Shown: positions 1 through 6,637 of the stretch, piece after piece
Layout of the letters: each line of letters opens with the position of its first letter
Position numbering within the stretch: the first letter of the stretch is position 1
NCBI GenBank assembly: GCA_020625635.1
Contig: JAHLBL010000035.1
Span: 1-11,783 of the forward strand
Reading direction: 5' to 3'
DNA length: 11,783 bases
DNA from: a bacterium
GTDB lineage: Bacteria; Bacillota; Clostridia; Oscillospirales; Acutalibacteraceae
The notes under the pieces: generated by a model
Told to the model about the DNA's origin: nothing
The model's database searches: none
The model's input: only the letters and a program-made list of their open reading frames with translations
Program-made: the position numbers and the translations under genes

Positions 1-1657
1 TTGCTTTTGCGGTGCTCTGGATCCTCTCGAGGTTTTCAGCTACCGTCTTTCTGATTGAGTCGAAAAGCTGATACTCAAGAGCTACAGCTTTATCCTTTGC
101 GCCGAGGATTCTTCCCTCAAGCGTTTTTAAATCCTGAGTTATGTAACGCTCGCAGTTGGTAAGCGTCTGTTTGCGGATATATGTATCGGGAACGAGATTT
201 TTGTAGGAATTAGTGACCTCGATATAATAGCCGAACACACGGTTATAGCCTACTCTCAGCTTAGGAATCCCCGTTGCCTGTCTCTGCTCCTCCTCAATCT
301 TGGAGAGAAGATCTGTAGAGTTATTCATATCGGAGCGGACAACGTCCAGCTCTTCGTGATATCCTTTCTTTATCATTCCGCCTTCTCTTACGGAGAACGG
401 TGGATCATCCTCAATCGCGTTATCAATAAGATTGAAAATATCCTCAAGCAGATCTATTCGTTTATATATTTCCTTAAGGAGCGTTGAATTGCAATCTTTA
501 AGCAACTCTTTAATAGCAGGCATCTTTTCGAGTGCCGACGAAAGTGAACGCAGCTCTCGGGCGTTGGCTGAACCGTAAACAATCTTTGTCATTATGCGCT
601 CAATATCAAGAATTCCCGACATAGCAGCGGTAATGTCAAGCCGCAAAACGGTGTCATTAACCAGCTCCTCAACCGCGCTGTGACGATTGATTATCTTGGT
701 AACATTCATCAGCGGCTTTTCGATCCAGCTTCTGAGCAACCGCTTGCCCATTGAGGTTTTGGTTTTGTCGAGAACCCATAAAAGCGAACCGCGCTTTTCC
801 TTATTGAGCATTGTCTGAGTCAGTTCAAGATTGCGCTGGGTGTTGAAGTCGAGCTTCATAAACTGATTCTCAGCAAAAATATTAATATGACTTATACGCT
901 CGAGACCTGTTTTTTGCGTGTCCTTAAGATAGTTTATCAGCGCGCCGAGTGTAGAAATCATAATCGGCTTATCGGACACAAGCTCGGCTTCTTCACCGAA
1001 TTGCGATTTTACAGTGTCAAGACATGTGATATAGGAAAAGCTCCCGTCAGGAAGCATATCAACTGAGCAGGATAGCTTTTCCTTAATGAACGGAGCAAGC
1101 TCCCTGAACTTAACCATATCTCCGCCGAGAAGAATCTCGCGCGGATTATAGCTCGAAAGCTGACTTTTCAGTTTATCAATATTATCTTTGATCTTGAATT
1201 CAGTTATATATAATTCTCCTGTAGAAATATCACAGAAGCATAATCCTATGTTTTTCTTCTCGCAATACGCACAGGAAATGTAATTGTTGCGGCTTTCGTC
1301 AAGCATACTGCTTTCGATTACCGTACCGGGTGTTACGACACGGACGATATCGCGCTTAACGAGCGTTTTAGTCTTGGAAGGATCCTCCATCTGTTCACAG
1401 ATAGCAACCTTGTGACCCTTCTGAACCAATCGTGCGATATAACCCTCACAGCTGTGATAAGGAACACCGCACATCGGAGCTCTCTGCTCAAGACCGCAGT
1501 CCCTGCCTGTAAGTGTGAGTTCGAGCTCTTTTGAGGCGAGCAGGGCGTCATCAAAGAACATCTCATAGAAGTCGCCTAATCTGAAAAAGAGAATCGTATC
1601 AGGATTAGCCTCTTTGATTTTAAGATACTGCTGCATCATGGGCGACATCTGTGCCAT
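1..1657 (-). CDS. mutS: DNA mismatch repair protein MutS, N-terminal ~552 residues (3' end cut by window edge)
   Basis: MutS scans newly replicated DNA for mispairs and small loops, then recruits MutL. The reading frame opens with ATG at 1657 and stays open to base 1, giving about 552 residues of a protein usually 850-900 long. The mismatch-binding domain is visible at the N-terminus: GDFYEMFF contains the Phe-x-Glu motif at residues 30-32 that wedges into the mispair. RAPMCGVPYH and KVAICEQMEDP follow, then connector and core segments (KRGSLLWVLDKTKTSMGKRLL; IEKPL) and the clamp region (KLRVGYNRVFGYYIEVT). The ATPase domain with its Walker motifs lies beyond the edge. The start is supported by AAAGGA upstream and by the family's usual N-terminus. 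It follows the YlbF-family gene by 32 bases and is the distal gene of the miaB unit. No frameshift is seen. Confidence 0.97.
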   Translation of the reverse strand, partial: MAQMSPMMQQYLKIKEANPDTILFFRLGDFYEMFFDDALLASKELELTLTGRDCGLEQRAPMCGVPYHSCEGYIARLVQKGHKVAICEQMEDPSKTKTLVKRDIVRVVTPGTVIESSMLDESRNNYISCAYCEKKNIGLCFCDISTGELYITEFKIKDNIDKLKSQLSSYNPREILLGGDMVKFRELAPFIKEKLSCSVDMLPDGSFSYITCLDTVKSQFGEEAELVSDKPIMISTLGALINYLKDTQKTGLERISHINIFAENQFMKLDFNTQRNLELTQTMLNKEKRGSLLWVLDKTKTSMGKRLLRSWIEKPLMNVTKIINRHSAVEELVNDTVLRLDITAAMSGILDIERIMTKIVYGSANARELRSLSSALEKMPAIKELLKDCNSTLLKEIYKRIDLLEDIFNLIDNAIEDDPPFSVREGGMIKKGYHEELDVVRSDMNNSTDLLSKIEEEQRQATGIPKLRVGYNRVFGYYIEVTNSYKNLVPDTYIRKQTLTNCERYITQDLKTLEGRILGAKDKAVALEYQLFDSIRKTVAENLERIQSTAKA

Positions 1658-1689
1658 ATACTCACATCCTTTTCCTAATTATCCTCAAA

Positions 1690-2094
1690 TCAGCCGCAGC
1701 CGCCGCAGGTCGAGCAGCTACCTGTACACGACGCGTTGAAATCCGTTGTTTCGGGATCTTCGCCCGCAATACAGTTCTGAATGATTGTTGTTACTCGTCC
1801 CGTAAGTTGATCGAACTGCTGCTTGGCTTCGTTATATTTTGTCATACTTTGATTCTTTAAAACATTTGCGTATGCTGTCTGCATTTCTTTATTGAGCTTA
1901 GCGATTTTCTCGCCGTCTTTTTCAACCTTCTGCACTTCTACATTGACCGCAAGTCTGGCGAGATTGAACTTCTTTATAAGCTCCTGGAGCTCAGCGTCAT
2001 TATCCGCTTCTTTCTCCGCTTCACGCATTTTAATATAGGATTCGTCTGCCTGAATCATTTTTCCGAGTTCTCTTGTCATTTCAATAATATCCAT
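1690..2094 (-). CDS. YlbF/YmcA-family regulator (RicA-like) with Cys-rich tail
   Basis: A 134-residue, mostly helical, charged protein that fits the Com_YlbF family by its opening (MDIIEMTRELGK) and its helical body (Q-A-D-E-S-Y, then repeated Glu/Lys heptads). In B. subtilis the paralogues YmcA (RicA) and YlbF (RicF) join YaaT (RicT) in a complex that binds Fe-S clusters, acts on RNase Y-dependent mRNA processing and is needed for sporulation, competence and biofilm formation. The position between miaB and mutS matches B. subtilis ymcA, which favours the RicA assignment; that is inference. The tail has Cys at 123, 127, 130 and 133 (CX3CX2CX2C), plus Cys108: plausible cluster ligands. A start at 2103 is also possible, but it sits only 2 bases after the AAAGG; the start at 2094 is 11 bases away and gives the family's usual N-terminus. 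Confidence 0.85.
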   Translation of the reverse strand: MDIIEMTRELGKMIQADESYIKMREAEKEADNDAELQELIKKFNLARLAVNVEVQKVEKDGEKIAKLNKEMQTAYANVLKNQSMTKYNEAKQQFDQLTGRVTTIIQNCIAGEDPETTDFNASCTGSCSTCGGCG

Positions 2095-2112
2095 TTTTTT
2101 CATAACCTTTCA

Positions 2113-2148
2113 GCCCGCAAGCTGCCGATTTTCGGAAACCGAGCGGGC
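2113..2148 (-). other. Intergenic hairpin between miaB and the YlbF-family gene
   Basis: In the 78-87 bases between the two genes, GCCCGC and GCGGGC (arms 2148-2143 and 2118-2113) form a 6-bp GC-only stem. Inside it CCGA/TCGG can form a second short stem. No U-tract follows on the minus strand, so this is not a normal intrinsic terminator. The downstream gene's AAAGG begins 2 bases after the stem. It may be an mRNA processing or stability element, or may modulate translation. The pairing is visible; the role is a guess. Confidence 0.35.
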
Positions 2149-2181
2149 AAATAATTTTATACAATGTGATTACTCACACTT

Positions 2182-3597
2182 TTATTCCTTTATCTTACCT
2201 TTTAAAATCCAGTTGCCCGCCTTTGTTATCTCAACATTCTGAAATGTTCCGATAAGCTCGGGAGAGCCTTCTGTTTCAACGATTATATTGCCTGAGGTTC
2301 GGGCGTTCAGAATTCCATCCTTACCCTTTTCCCCTTCTATAAGAACCTTTTGAACGGTACCGACTGTATCGGAGCATCTTCGTGAGGCGATTTCCTCCTG
2401 AACGTCAAGCAGTTCCCTGAACCATTTTGATTTTTCCTCTGCTGAGACGGGATCATCCATTTCGGCGGCAGGAGTTCCTACTCTCGGAGAATAGATAAAC
2501 GTGAACAGCGAGGTAAACTCAACCTTTTTTATCAAGGAGAGCGTCTGCTTGAAATCCTCATAGGTTTCACCGGGGAAGCCTACGATAACGTCGCTTGTCA
2601 GTGACACGTCCTCAATTCTTGATTTAACATAATTAACAATATCAAGATATTTTTTTCGGTCATAATGACGGTTCATAAGCTTGAGGATTCTGTCGGAGCC
2701 CGATTGGAAAGGAAGATGAAGATGTTTGCTGACGTGCTTGGAGTCGGCGATTACATCAATCAATTCTCTTGTACAGTCTTTCGGGTGGGACGTCATAAAT
2801 CTCAGCCAGTAGTCACCCTCTATGTCGTCGATTTCTTTAAGAAGCTGCGCAAAGCTTACGCTGTTCTCAAGATTCTTACCGTAAGAATTGACGTTTTGTC
2901 CGAGCAGGGTGATATCCTTATAACCCGCGTTGATCATTTCTTTTGCTTCCGCGAGTATTATTTCACGCTTACGACTTCTCTCACGTCCTCTTACATGCGG
3001 CACGATGCAGTATGTACAGAAATTATTGCAGCCATACATAATCGGCAGCCAGCCTTTTATACTTCCGTCGCGCTTTACGGGCAAACCCTCATGAACGAGA
3101 AGGTCATCGTTATCGCGTACATAAACCCTCTTTCCCGTAGAAAGCGCTCTATACATAAGCTCGGGGAACTGATGAAGAGCATGTGTACCGAACACCAGAC
3201 CAACAAACGGAAAGCTCTTATACATTCTGTCCGCTATGTGCTTTTGCTCCATCATACAGCCGCAGAGAGCGACTAACGCTCGCGGATGTCTGCGCTTTAT
3301 GTTTTTCAGCGCTCCGACATTACCGAAAACTCTGTCCTCGGCGTGCTCACGAACTGCACAGGTGTTGAACAGTATAAAATCAGCGTTGTCAGGTTTGTCC
3401 TCAAAATCAAATCCCGCCTTAGCGAGCATACCCTTGATACGCTCTCCGTCGGCTACGTTCTGCTGACAGCCGTATGTATGAACATACGCTATTGGTTTTT
3501 CGCCGTATTTGCGGCTCTCCATTATCTCGTATATTAAATTCAAATACTCGTTCTGGGTTTCACTGAAATCATTCAGGGTACTGAATTTCTCTGCCAA
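2182..3597 (-). CDS. miaB: tRNA-2-methylthio-N6-dimethylallyladenosine synthase MiaB
   Basis: A radical-SAM methylthiotransferase that converts i6A37 to ms2i6A37 in tRNAs reading UNN codons, in the cytoplasm. With the start chosen here it has 471 residues. The N-terminal UPF0004 domain carries the auxiliary-cluster cysteines at 44 (YGCQQN), 80 (NTCAVRE) and 114 (CGC), with the spacing known for MiaB. The radical-SAM motif CNNFCTYC gives Cys190, 194 and 197. LLGQNVNSYG and DVIVGFPGET are typical later motifs, and a C-terminal TRAM domain fills roughly the last 65 residues. A frame extension to TTG at 3615 exists, but GGAG at 3609-3606 lies 8 bases before a second TTG at 3597, which I prefer. 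An internal ATG at residue 26 has no good ribosome-binding site. It is the first gene of a unit with the YlbF-family gene and mutS. Confidence 0.97.
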   Translation of the reverse strand: MAEKFSTLNDFSETQNEYLNLIYEIMESRKYGEKPIAYVHTYGCQQNVADGERIKGMLAKAGFDFEDKPDNADFILFNTCAVREHAEDRVFGNVGALKNIKRRHPRALVALCGCMMEQKHIADRMYKSFPFVGLVFGTHALHQFPELMYRALSTGKRVYVRDNDDLLVHEGLPVKRDGSIKGWLPIMYGCNNFCTYCIVPHVRGRERSRKREIILAEAKEMINAGYKDITLLGQNVNSYGKNLENSVSFAQLLKEIDDIEGDYWLRFMTSHPKDCTRELIDVIADSKHVSKHLHLPFQSGSDRILKLMNRHYDRKKYLDIVNYVKSRIEDVSLTSDVIVGFPGETYEDFKQTLSLIKKVEFTSLFTFIYSPRVGTPAAEMDDPVSAEEKSKWFRELLDVQEEIASRRCSDTVGTVQKVLIEGEKGKDGILNARTSGNIIVETEGSPELIGTFQNVEITKAGNWILKGKIKE

Positions 3598-3605
3598 ATC
3601 AATTA

Positions 3606-3609
3606 CTCC
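3606..3609 (-). promoter_or_regulatory. Shine-Dalgarno GGAG deciding the miaB TTG start
   Basis: GGAG lies 8 bases upstream of TTG 3597-3595. No comparable ribosome-binding site sits at a useful distance before the earlier in-frame TTG at 3615, so the site shortens the predicted protein by six residues. Confidence 0.6.
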
Positions 3610-3656
3610 AATCAAAAAACGTCTATTAACCCTTTTATTCCATTATAATCCATTGA

Positions 3657-3685
3657 ATTATAACACAAATAACGGATTATTACAA
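3657..3685 (-). promoter_or_regulatory. Sigma-A promoter of miaB
   Basis: A -35 element TTGTAA (3685-3680, 4 of 6 consensus bases) and a perfect -10 TATAAT (3662-3657) are separated by 17 bases. A second TATAAT at 3647-3642 lacks a good -35 and may be a coincidence or a weaker tandem start. The leader to the start at 3597 would be about 50 bases. The unit would include miaB, the YlbF-family gene and mutS. Confidence 0.7.
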
Positions 3686-3730
3686 TAGACATTCGAACAT
3701 TTTGTGTGTATTAAATGGAGAGCATACTAT

Positions 3731-4372
3731 TTAGCGTATTATATCGGCAAAGGTTGATGGAACCGAGCCTACAATAACGGTCTGGGCTATCTCGTATTCG
3801 GTTTTGAACTTTATTTTTTCACTGTACTCCGGACTGATTGATATTATCTCGGTATCGACAACTATGTAAATATGATGTACTGTCTGGTTTACTCCCGCGC
3901 TTTCGAATCGGCTTTTAAGGTGACAGTTCACGCTTCCTGTCAGAGCGAAGGTTATTTCAATCGGAGGTCCAAGTGTGCTGAGCATTGTGATGTCCGTAAA
4001 AGCTCCGAGCGGCAATTCGAATCTATACATCTCGTTTTTATCGAGCTTCTCCTGGATTCTGAGCGTAACGGCGGATTTAAACTTGTTCACATGAACCGTA
4101 TCCTCGGATATAGACTTTAAATCACCCGAATCAGAGTATCTCAGCTTTGCGAAATCACTGTATTTTATTTTCATTTCATCGGATATATCGGATACGGACT
4201 GCGCGATAATTTTTGTAGAAACGGTTTTCGCCTGCTTTTTTACGCATTTTGCCGTAAAAGGTATCGCCTGCATTTCAAAAAGTATTATTGAACAGATTAA
4301 CGCCGATATAAGTATAATCAGTGTTTTTCTTATTTTTCGTACTATTTTTGATTTTTTACGCTTATATAACAT
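3731..4372 (-). CDS. yunB: Sporulation protein YunB
   Basis: A 213-residue protein matching the YunB family, whose B. subtilis member is made in the mother cell during sporulation and is needed for fully normal spores; its biochemical role is not known. A basic N-terminus (KRKKSKIVRKIRK) is followed by one membrane segment at about residues 17-34, so the rest probably lies outside the membrane. Family hallmarks are ELPLGAFTDITMLSTLGPPI in the middle and IVGSVPSTF at the C-terminus. Its presence suggests a spore former or recent descent from one. The Shine-Dalgarno GAGGGG (4385-4380) is 7 bases before ATG and sits inside the 3' arm of a terminator hairpin, so transcripts entering from upstream should translate it poorly. 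I see no convincing sporulation-sigma promoter in front of it and no terminator after it. Confidence 0.9.
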   Translation of the reverse strand: MLYKRKKSKIVRKIRKTLIILISALICSIILFEMQAIPFTAKCVKKQAKTVSTKIIAQSVSDISDEMKIKYSDFAKLRYSDSGDLKSISEDTVHVNKFKSAVTLRIQEKLDKNEMYRFELPLGAFTDITMLSTLGPPIEITFALTGSVNCHLKSRFESAGVNQTVHHIYIVVDTEIISISPEYSEKIKFKTEYEIAQTVIVGSVPSTFADIIR

Positions 4373-4407
4373 AAAAACACCCCTCGTTCATAATACACGA
4401 GAGGTGT
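4373..4407 (-). terminator. Intrinsic terminator after the efp unit, overlapping the yunB ribosome-binding site
   Basis: On the minus strand ACACCTCTCGT (4407-4397) pairs with ACGAGGGGTGT (4387-4377) over 11 bp with one U-G pair and a 9-base loop. The last stem U and four more give a run of five, and the yunB ATG comes next. It lies about 30 bases after the zinc-ribbon gene's stop. The 3' arm contains yunB's GAGGGG, so the same hairpin can end transcription and hide that site. Confidence 0.85.
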
Positions 4408-4436
4408 CTGAATGTTAAAAATTATGTAAGAATCAA

Positions 4437-4898
4437 TTAAAAGCTTATGCCTTCACAGTCGTTGTCGGCAGACGCGCAGTTGTTGCAGTCGCCGTCACAG
4501 TAATCGCCCAAGGCGGAAAAATCAAACTCTATGGGAGCGCCGCAACCGGGGCAATTGATTTCACCTTCAATGAGAGTATCCTCGTCAACAATGAAGTGAA
4601 GATCACAGTCGGGACAATGAACCTCATAGCCCTCGGGCTCGTCTTCATAGTCTTCGAAATCATCAAAATCATCGTCGTAATCGTCGTCGATCTCGCTGAG
4701 GATTTCATTTATGTTGTCGGTTTCCTCATTGAGGAGCTCGATCTCGTCCTCGATGCCCGAAATCTCATCAGCCATATCATAGATAAGCTCAAGCATAGCG
4801 TCTATGAGCTTGCCTTCGGGTTTCGATTTATCAAGGTCCAGTCCTTCCGATAAACCCTTAAGATAAGCGGCTCTTTCGGTTAAGTTCATAAAATCCAT
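4437..4898 (-). CDS. Acidic zinc-ribbon protein of the CD1247 N-terminal-domain type, function unknown
   Basis: A 153-residue protein that I place, from memory of its N-terminus (NLTERAAYLKGLSEGL) and its position after efp, with the clostridial 'CD1247 N-terminal domain' proteins. No function is established. In order: a helical N-terminal region (about 1-45); a probable coiled coil rich in Glu and Ile/Leu (about 46-70); a very acidic Asp/Glu linker (about 71-90); a zinc ribbon with CPDC (Cys95, 98) and CPGC (Cys116, 119); and a tail with Cys134, 138, 141 and 148. An in-frame extension to 4967 would overlap efp by 59 bases and is unlikely. GAGG, overlapping the efp stop codon, stands 8 bases before the ATG at 4898. 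The two genes are therefore probably translated together. A strong terminator follows. Confidence 0.85.
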   Translation of the reverse strand: MDFMNLTERAAYLKGLSEGLDLDKSKPEGKLIDAMLELIYDMADEISGIEDEIELLNEETDNINEILSEIDDDYDDDFDDFEDYEDEPEGYEVHCPDCDLHFIVDEDTLIEGEINCPGCGAPIEFDFSALGDYCDGDCNNCASADNDCEGISF

Positions 4899-4908
4899 AG
4901 CCTTATCC

Positions 4909-5466
4909 TCAAGCTCTGCCGAGATACTCGCCTGTACGTGTATCGATCTGGATAACCTCTCCCTCATTGATGAAGAGCGGAACCTTTACCTCAGCGCCTG
5001 TCTCAACTGTAGCGGGCTTGGTTGCGTTTGTAGCGGTGTTGCCTGCAAAACCGGGATCGGTCTTTGTAACCTCAAGCTCTACAAAGTTGGGGGGCTCTAC
5101 GCCGAATACGTTTCCTTTGTAGGAAAGAATCTTGCAAACCATATTCTCTTTAACGAACTTGAAGTTGTCGCCGAGAACCGATGCGTTGATCGGGAGCTGC
5201 TCCCATGTCTCTGTGTCCATGAAGTAGTAGAGCTCACCGTCATTATAACTGTACTCCATATCCTTTCTCTCAATGAAAGCTGTAGGATACTTATCATTGG
5301 GGTTGAAAGTTTTTTCAACAACAGCACCTGTGATAACGTTTCTGATTTTAGTTCTTACGAACGCAGCGCCCTTACCGGGTTTTACATGCTGGAATTCGAT
5401 AATGGAAACTACCTGACCATCCATTTCGAATGTTACGCCGTTTCTGAAATCACCTGCAGAAATCAT
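4909..5466 (-). CDS. efp: Translation elongation factor P
   Basis: EF-P binds between the P and E sites of the ribosome and relieves stalling at consecutive prolines. The 185-residue length is standard. Domain I (about 1-62) carries the exposed loop KPGKG, whose Lys32 is the residue modified in bacteria with a lysine-type EF-P; Bacillus attaches aminopentanol there. Domain II follows, and domain III ends with the signature NEGEVIQIDTRTGEYLGRA. No modification enzyme is encoded in the window. The start is secured by a full AGGAGGT 7 bases upstream. efp has its own promoter, is preceded by the aminopeptidase gene as in B. subtilis, and is followed 10 bases on by the zinc-ribbon gene, whose ribosome-binding site overlaps the efp stop. 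Confidence 0.98.
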   Translation of the reverse strand: MISAGDFRNGVTFEMDGQVVSIIEFQHVKPGKGAAFVRTKIRNVITGAVVEKTFNPNDKYPTAFIERKDMEYSYNDGELYYFMDTETWEQLPINASVLGDNFKFVKENMVCKILSYKGNVFGVEPPNFVELEVTKTDPGFAGNTATNATKPATVETGAEVKVPLFINEGEVIQIDTRTGEYLGRA

Positions 5467-5519
5467 AAAAATTACCTCCTGAAATAATCTAAATTGTAAA
5501 TTACATATTTATATTTGTT

Positions 5520-5548
5520 ATTATACATAAAAACGCAGAAAAAAGCAA
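5520..5548 (-). promoter_or_regulatory. Probable sigma-A promoter of efp
   Basis: A perfect -10 TATAAT (5525-5520) lies 17 bases from TTGCTT (5548-5543), which keeps only the TTG of the -35 consensus. The site is immediately past the end of the aminopeptidase gene. It would give a leader of about 45-50 AT-rich bases ending in a strong ribosome-binding site. No terminator separates it from the upstream gene, so efp may also be reached by read-through. Confidence 0.6.
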
Positions 5549-5551
5549 GTA

Positions 5552-6637
5552 TTATACAATAATTAAATCTTTTGATATTGTCGCGAAGTTTTTGTAACCG
5601 TTTTTTGTAACAAGCACCATATCCTCGATACGTACTCCGAACTTGCGCTCGAGGTATATTCCCGGCTCAACGGTTATTACCATACCCTCATCGAGAATCC
5701 TTCCGCTTTTCGTGGAAACCGCGGGCAATTCGTGGATATCAAGCCCGACGCCGTGTCCCGTGGAGTGACCGAAGCATTTTCCGTAACCCGCTTCGGTAAT
5801 TATATCGCGAGCGGTTTTATCAACGACGGTCGAGTTAACACCTGCTTTAACAGCCTCAAGAGCTGTTGTTTGAGCCTTCAGGACAATGTTGTAAATGTCT
5901 CTTTTTTCATCACTGCAGCTTTTTACGGCAACGGTTCTTGTCATATCGCTGTGATAACCGTTATACACTGCGCCGATATCCATAGTAAAGAAATCGCCTT
6001 CTGAGATAATATCATCGGAAGGAACTCCGTGCGGAAGAGAAGTCTTTTGGCCTGTTATTGTAATCAAGTCAAAAGAAATATCCTGAGCGCCGTATTTTTT
6101 CATAAGATATTCGAGCTCCACAGCAACAGTTCTTTCGCTTACACCGGGCTTTACATAGTTGAGAACTTCATAAAAGGCTTTTTCCGTTATCTTCTGAGCC
6201 TTTTCGATACAAAGAACTTCATCATCACTTTTTATTATCCTGAGATCCTGAACAGCTTTATCAAGCCTGTCATCGGACACTACGGAAATACCCTTGCTGT
6301 TGAATTCTTTAATGAACAGATGGTAAGTGCTGAGCTTAACTGCAGACGGCTGTATCAGAACCGTATCAATACCGTGAAAATCAAATAGCTCTTTAAGCTT
6401 CACAGTCAGAGACGTATACTCAACAACCTCACAGCCGAACGAGTGCTTTTTCGCGGCTTCCGTGTATCTGAAATCCACGAGCAGATATGCCGCGTCCGAG
6501 GTAACAAGAAAAGCGCCCTCGCTCTTCTGAAAGCCCGAAAAATAGTACACGTCAATTTCATTCGTAATCAGTAATGCCTGTTTATTATTTTCAATTATTT
6601 TTCGTAAACTGTTAACTCTGTCAAACTGTGCTGACAT
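5552..6637 (-). CDS. M24 family metallopeptidase (Xaa-Pro aminopeptidase/dipeptidase type)
   Basis: A cytoplasmic two-metal peptidase expected to remove an N-terminal residue preceding proline, or to split Xaa-Pro dipeptides. At 361 residues it has the common Gram-positive YqhT/PepQ-like architecture: a creatinase-type N-terminal domain (about 1-130) and a pita-bread catalytic domain (about 140-361). All five metal ligands are present: Asp220 (TMDIGA), Asp231 (YHSDMTR), His295 (STGHGVG), Glu324 (VEPGIY) and Glu338 (RIEDM). The substrate-binding His203 is in LPHG. Sequence alone does not separate aminopeptidase P from prolidase, so I give no symbol. Its ATG overlaps the aroQ stop by one base (TAATG), with AAAGGA inside aroQ, showing coupling. 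The aroQ-peptidase-efp order matches B. subtilis yqhS-yqhT-efp. A link between proline-peptide turnover and EF-P is suggestive only. Confidence 0.93.
   Translation of the reverse strand: MSAQFDRVNSLRKIIENNKQALLITNEIDVYYFSGFQKSEGAFLVTSDAAYLLVDFRYTEAAKKHSFGCEVVEYTSLTVKLKELFDFHGIDTVLIQPSAVKLSTYHLFIKEFNSKGISVVSDDRLDKAVQDLRIIKSDDEVLCIEKAQKITEKAFYEVLNYVKPGVSERTVAVELEYLMKKYGAQDISFDLITITGQKTSLPHGVPSDDIISEGDFFTMDIGAVYNGYHSDMTRTVAVKSCSDEKRDIYNIVLKAQTTALEAVKAGVNSTVVDKTARDIITEAGYGKCFGHSTGHGVGLDIHELPAVSTKSGRILDEGMVITVEPGIYLERKFGVRIEDMVLVTKNGYKNFATISKDLIIV

Noticed and set aside
2665..3276. 203-codon open frame on the plus strand
   Set aside because: It is antisense to the radical-SAM core of miaB, has no recognisable protein pattern or ribosome-binding site, and is explained by codon bias of the real gene.
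3690..3704. CGAAC-containing sequence near the miaB promoter resembling half a LexA box
   Set aside because: The second half-site is absent, so an SOS operator is not supported despite the mutS linkage.
4408..4436. Possible sporulation-sigma promoter in front of yunB (CATAATTT on the minus strand)
   Set aside because: Only a partial -10 match with no matching -35 at the right distance. A start here would still include the hairpin that hides the yunB ribosome-binding site.
4899..4967. N-terminal extension of the zinc-ribbon gene into efp
   Set aside because: It would overlap efp by 59 bases. The ATG at 4898 has its own GAGG and matches the family's N-terminus better.
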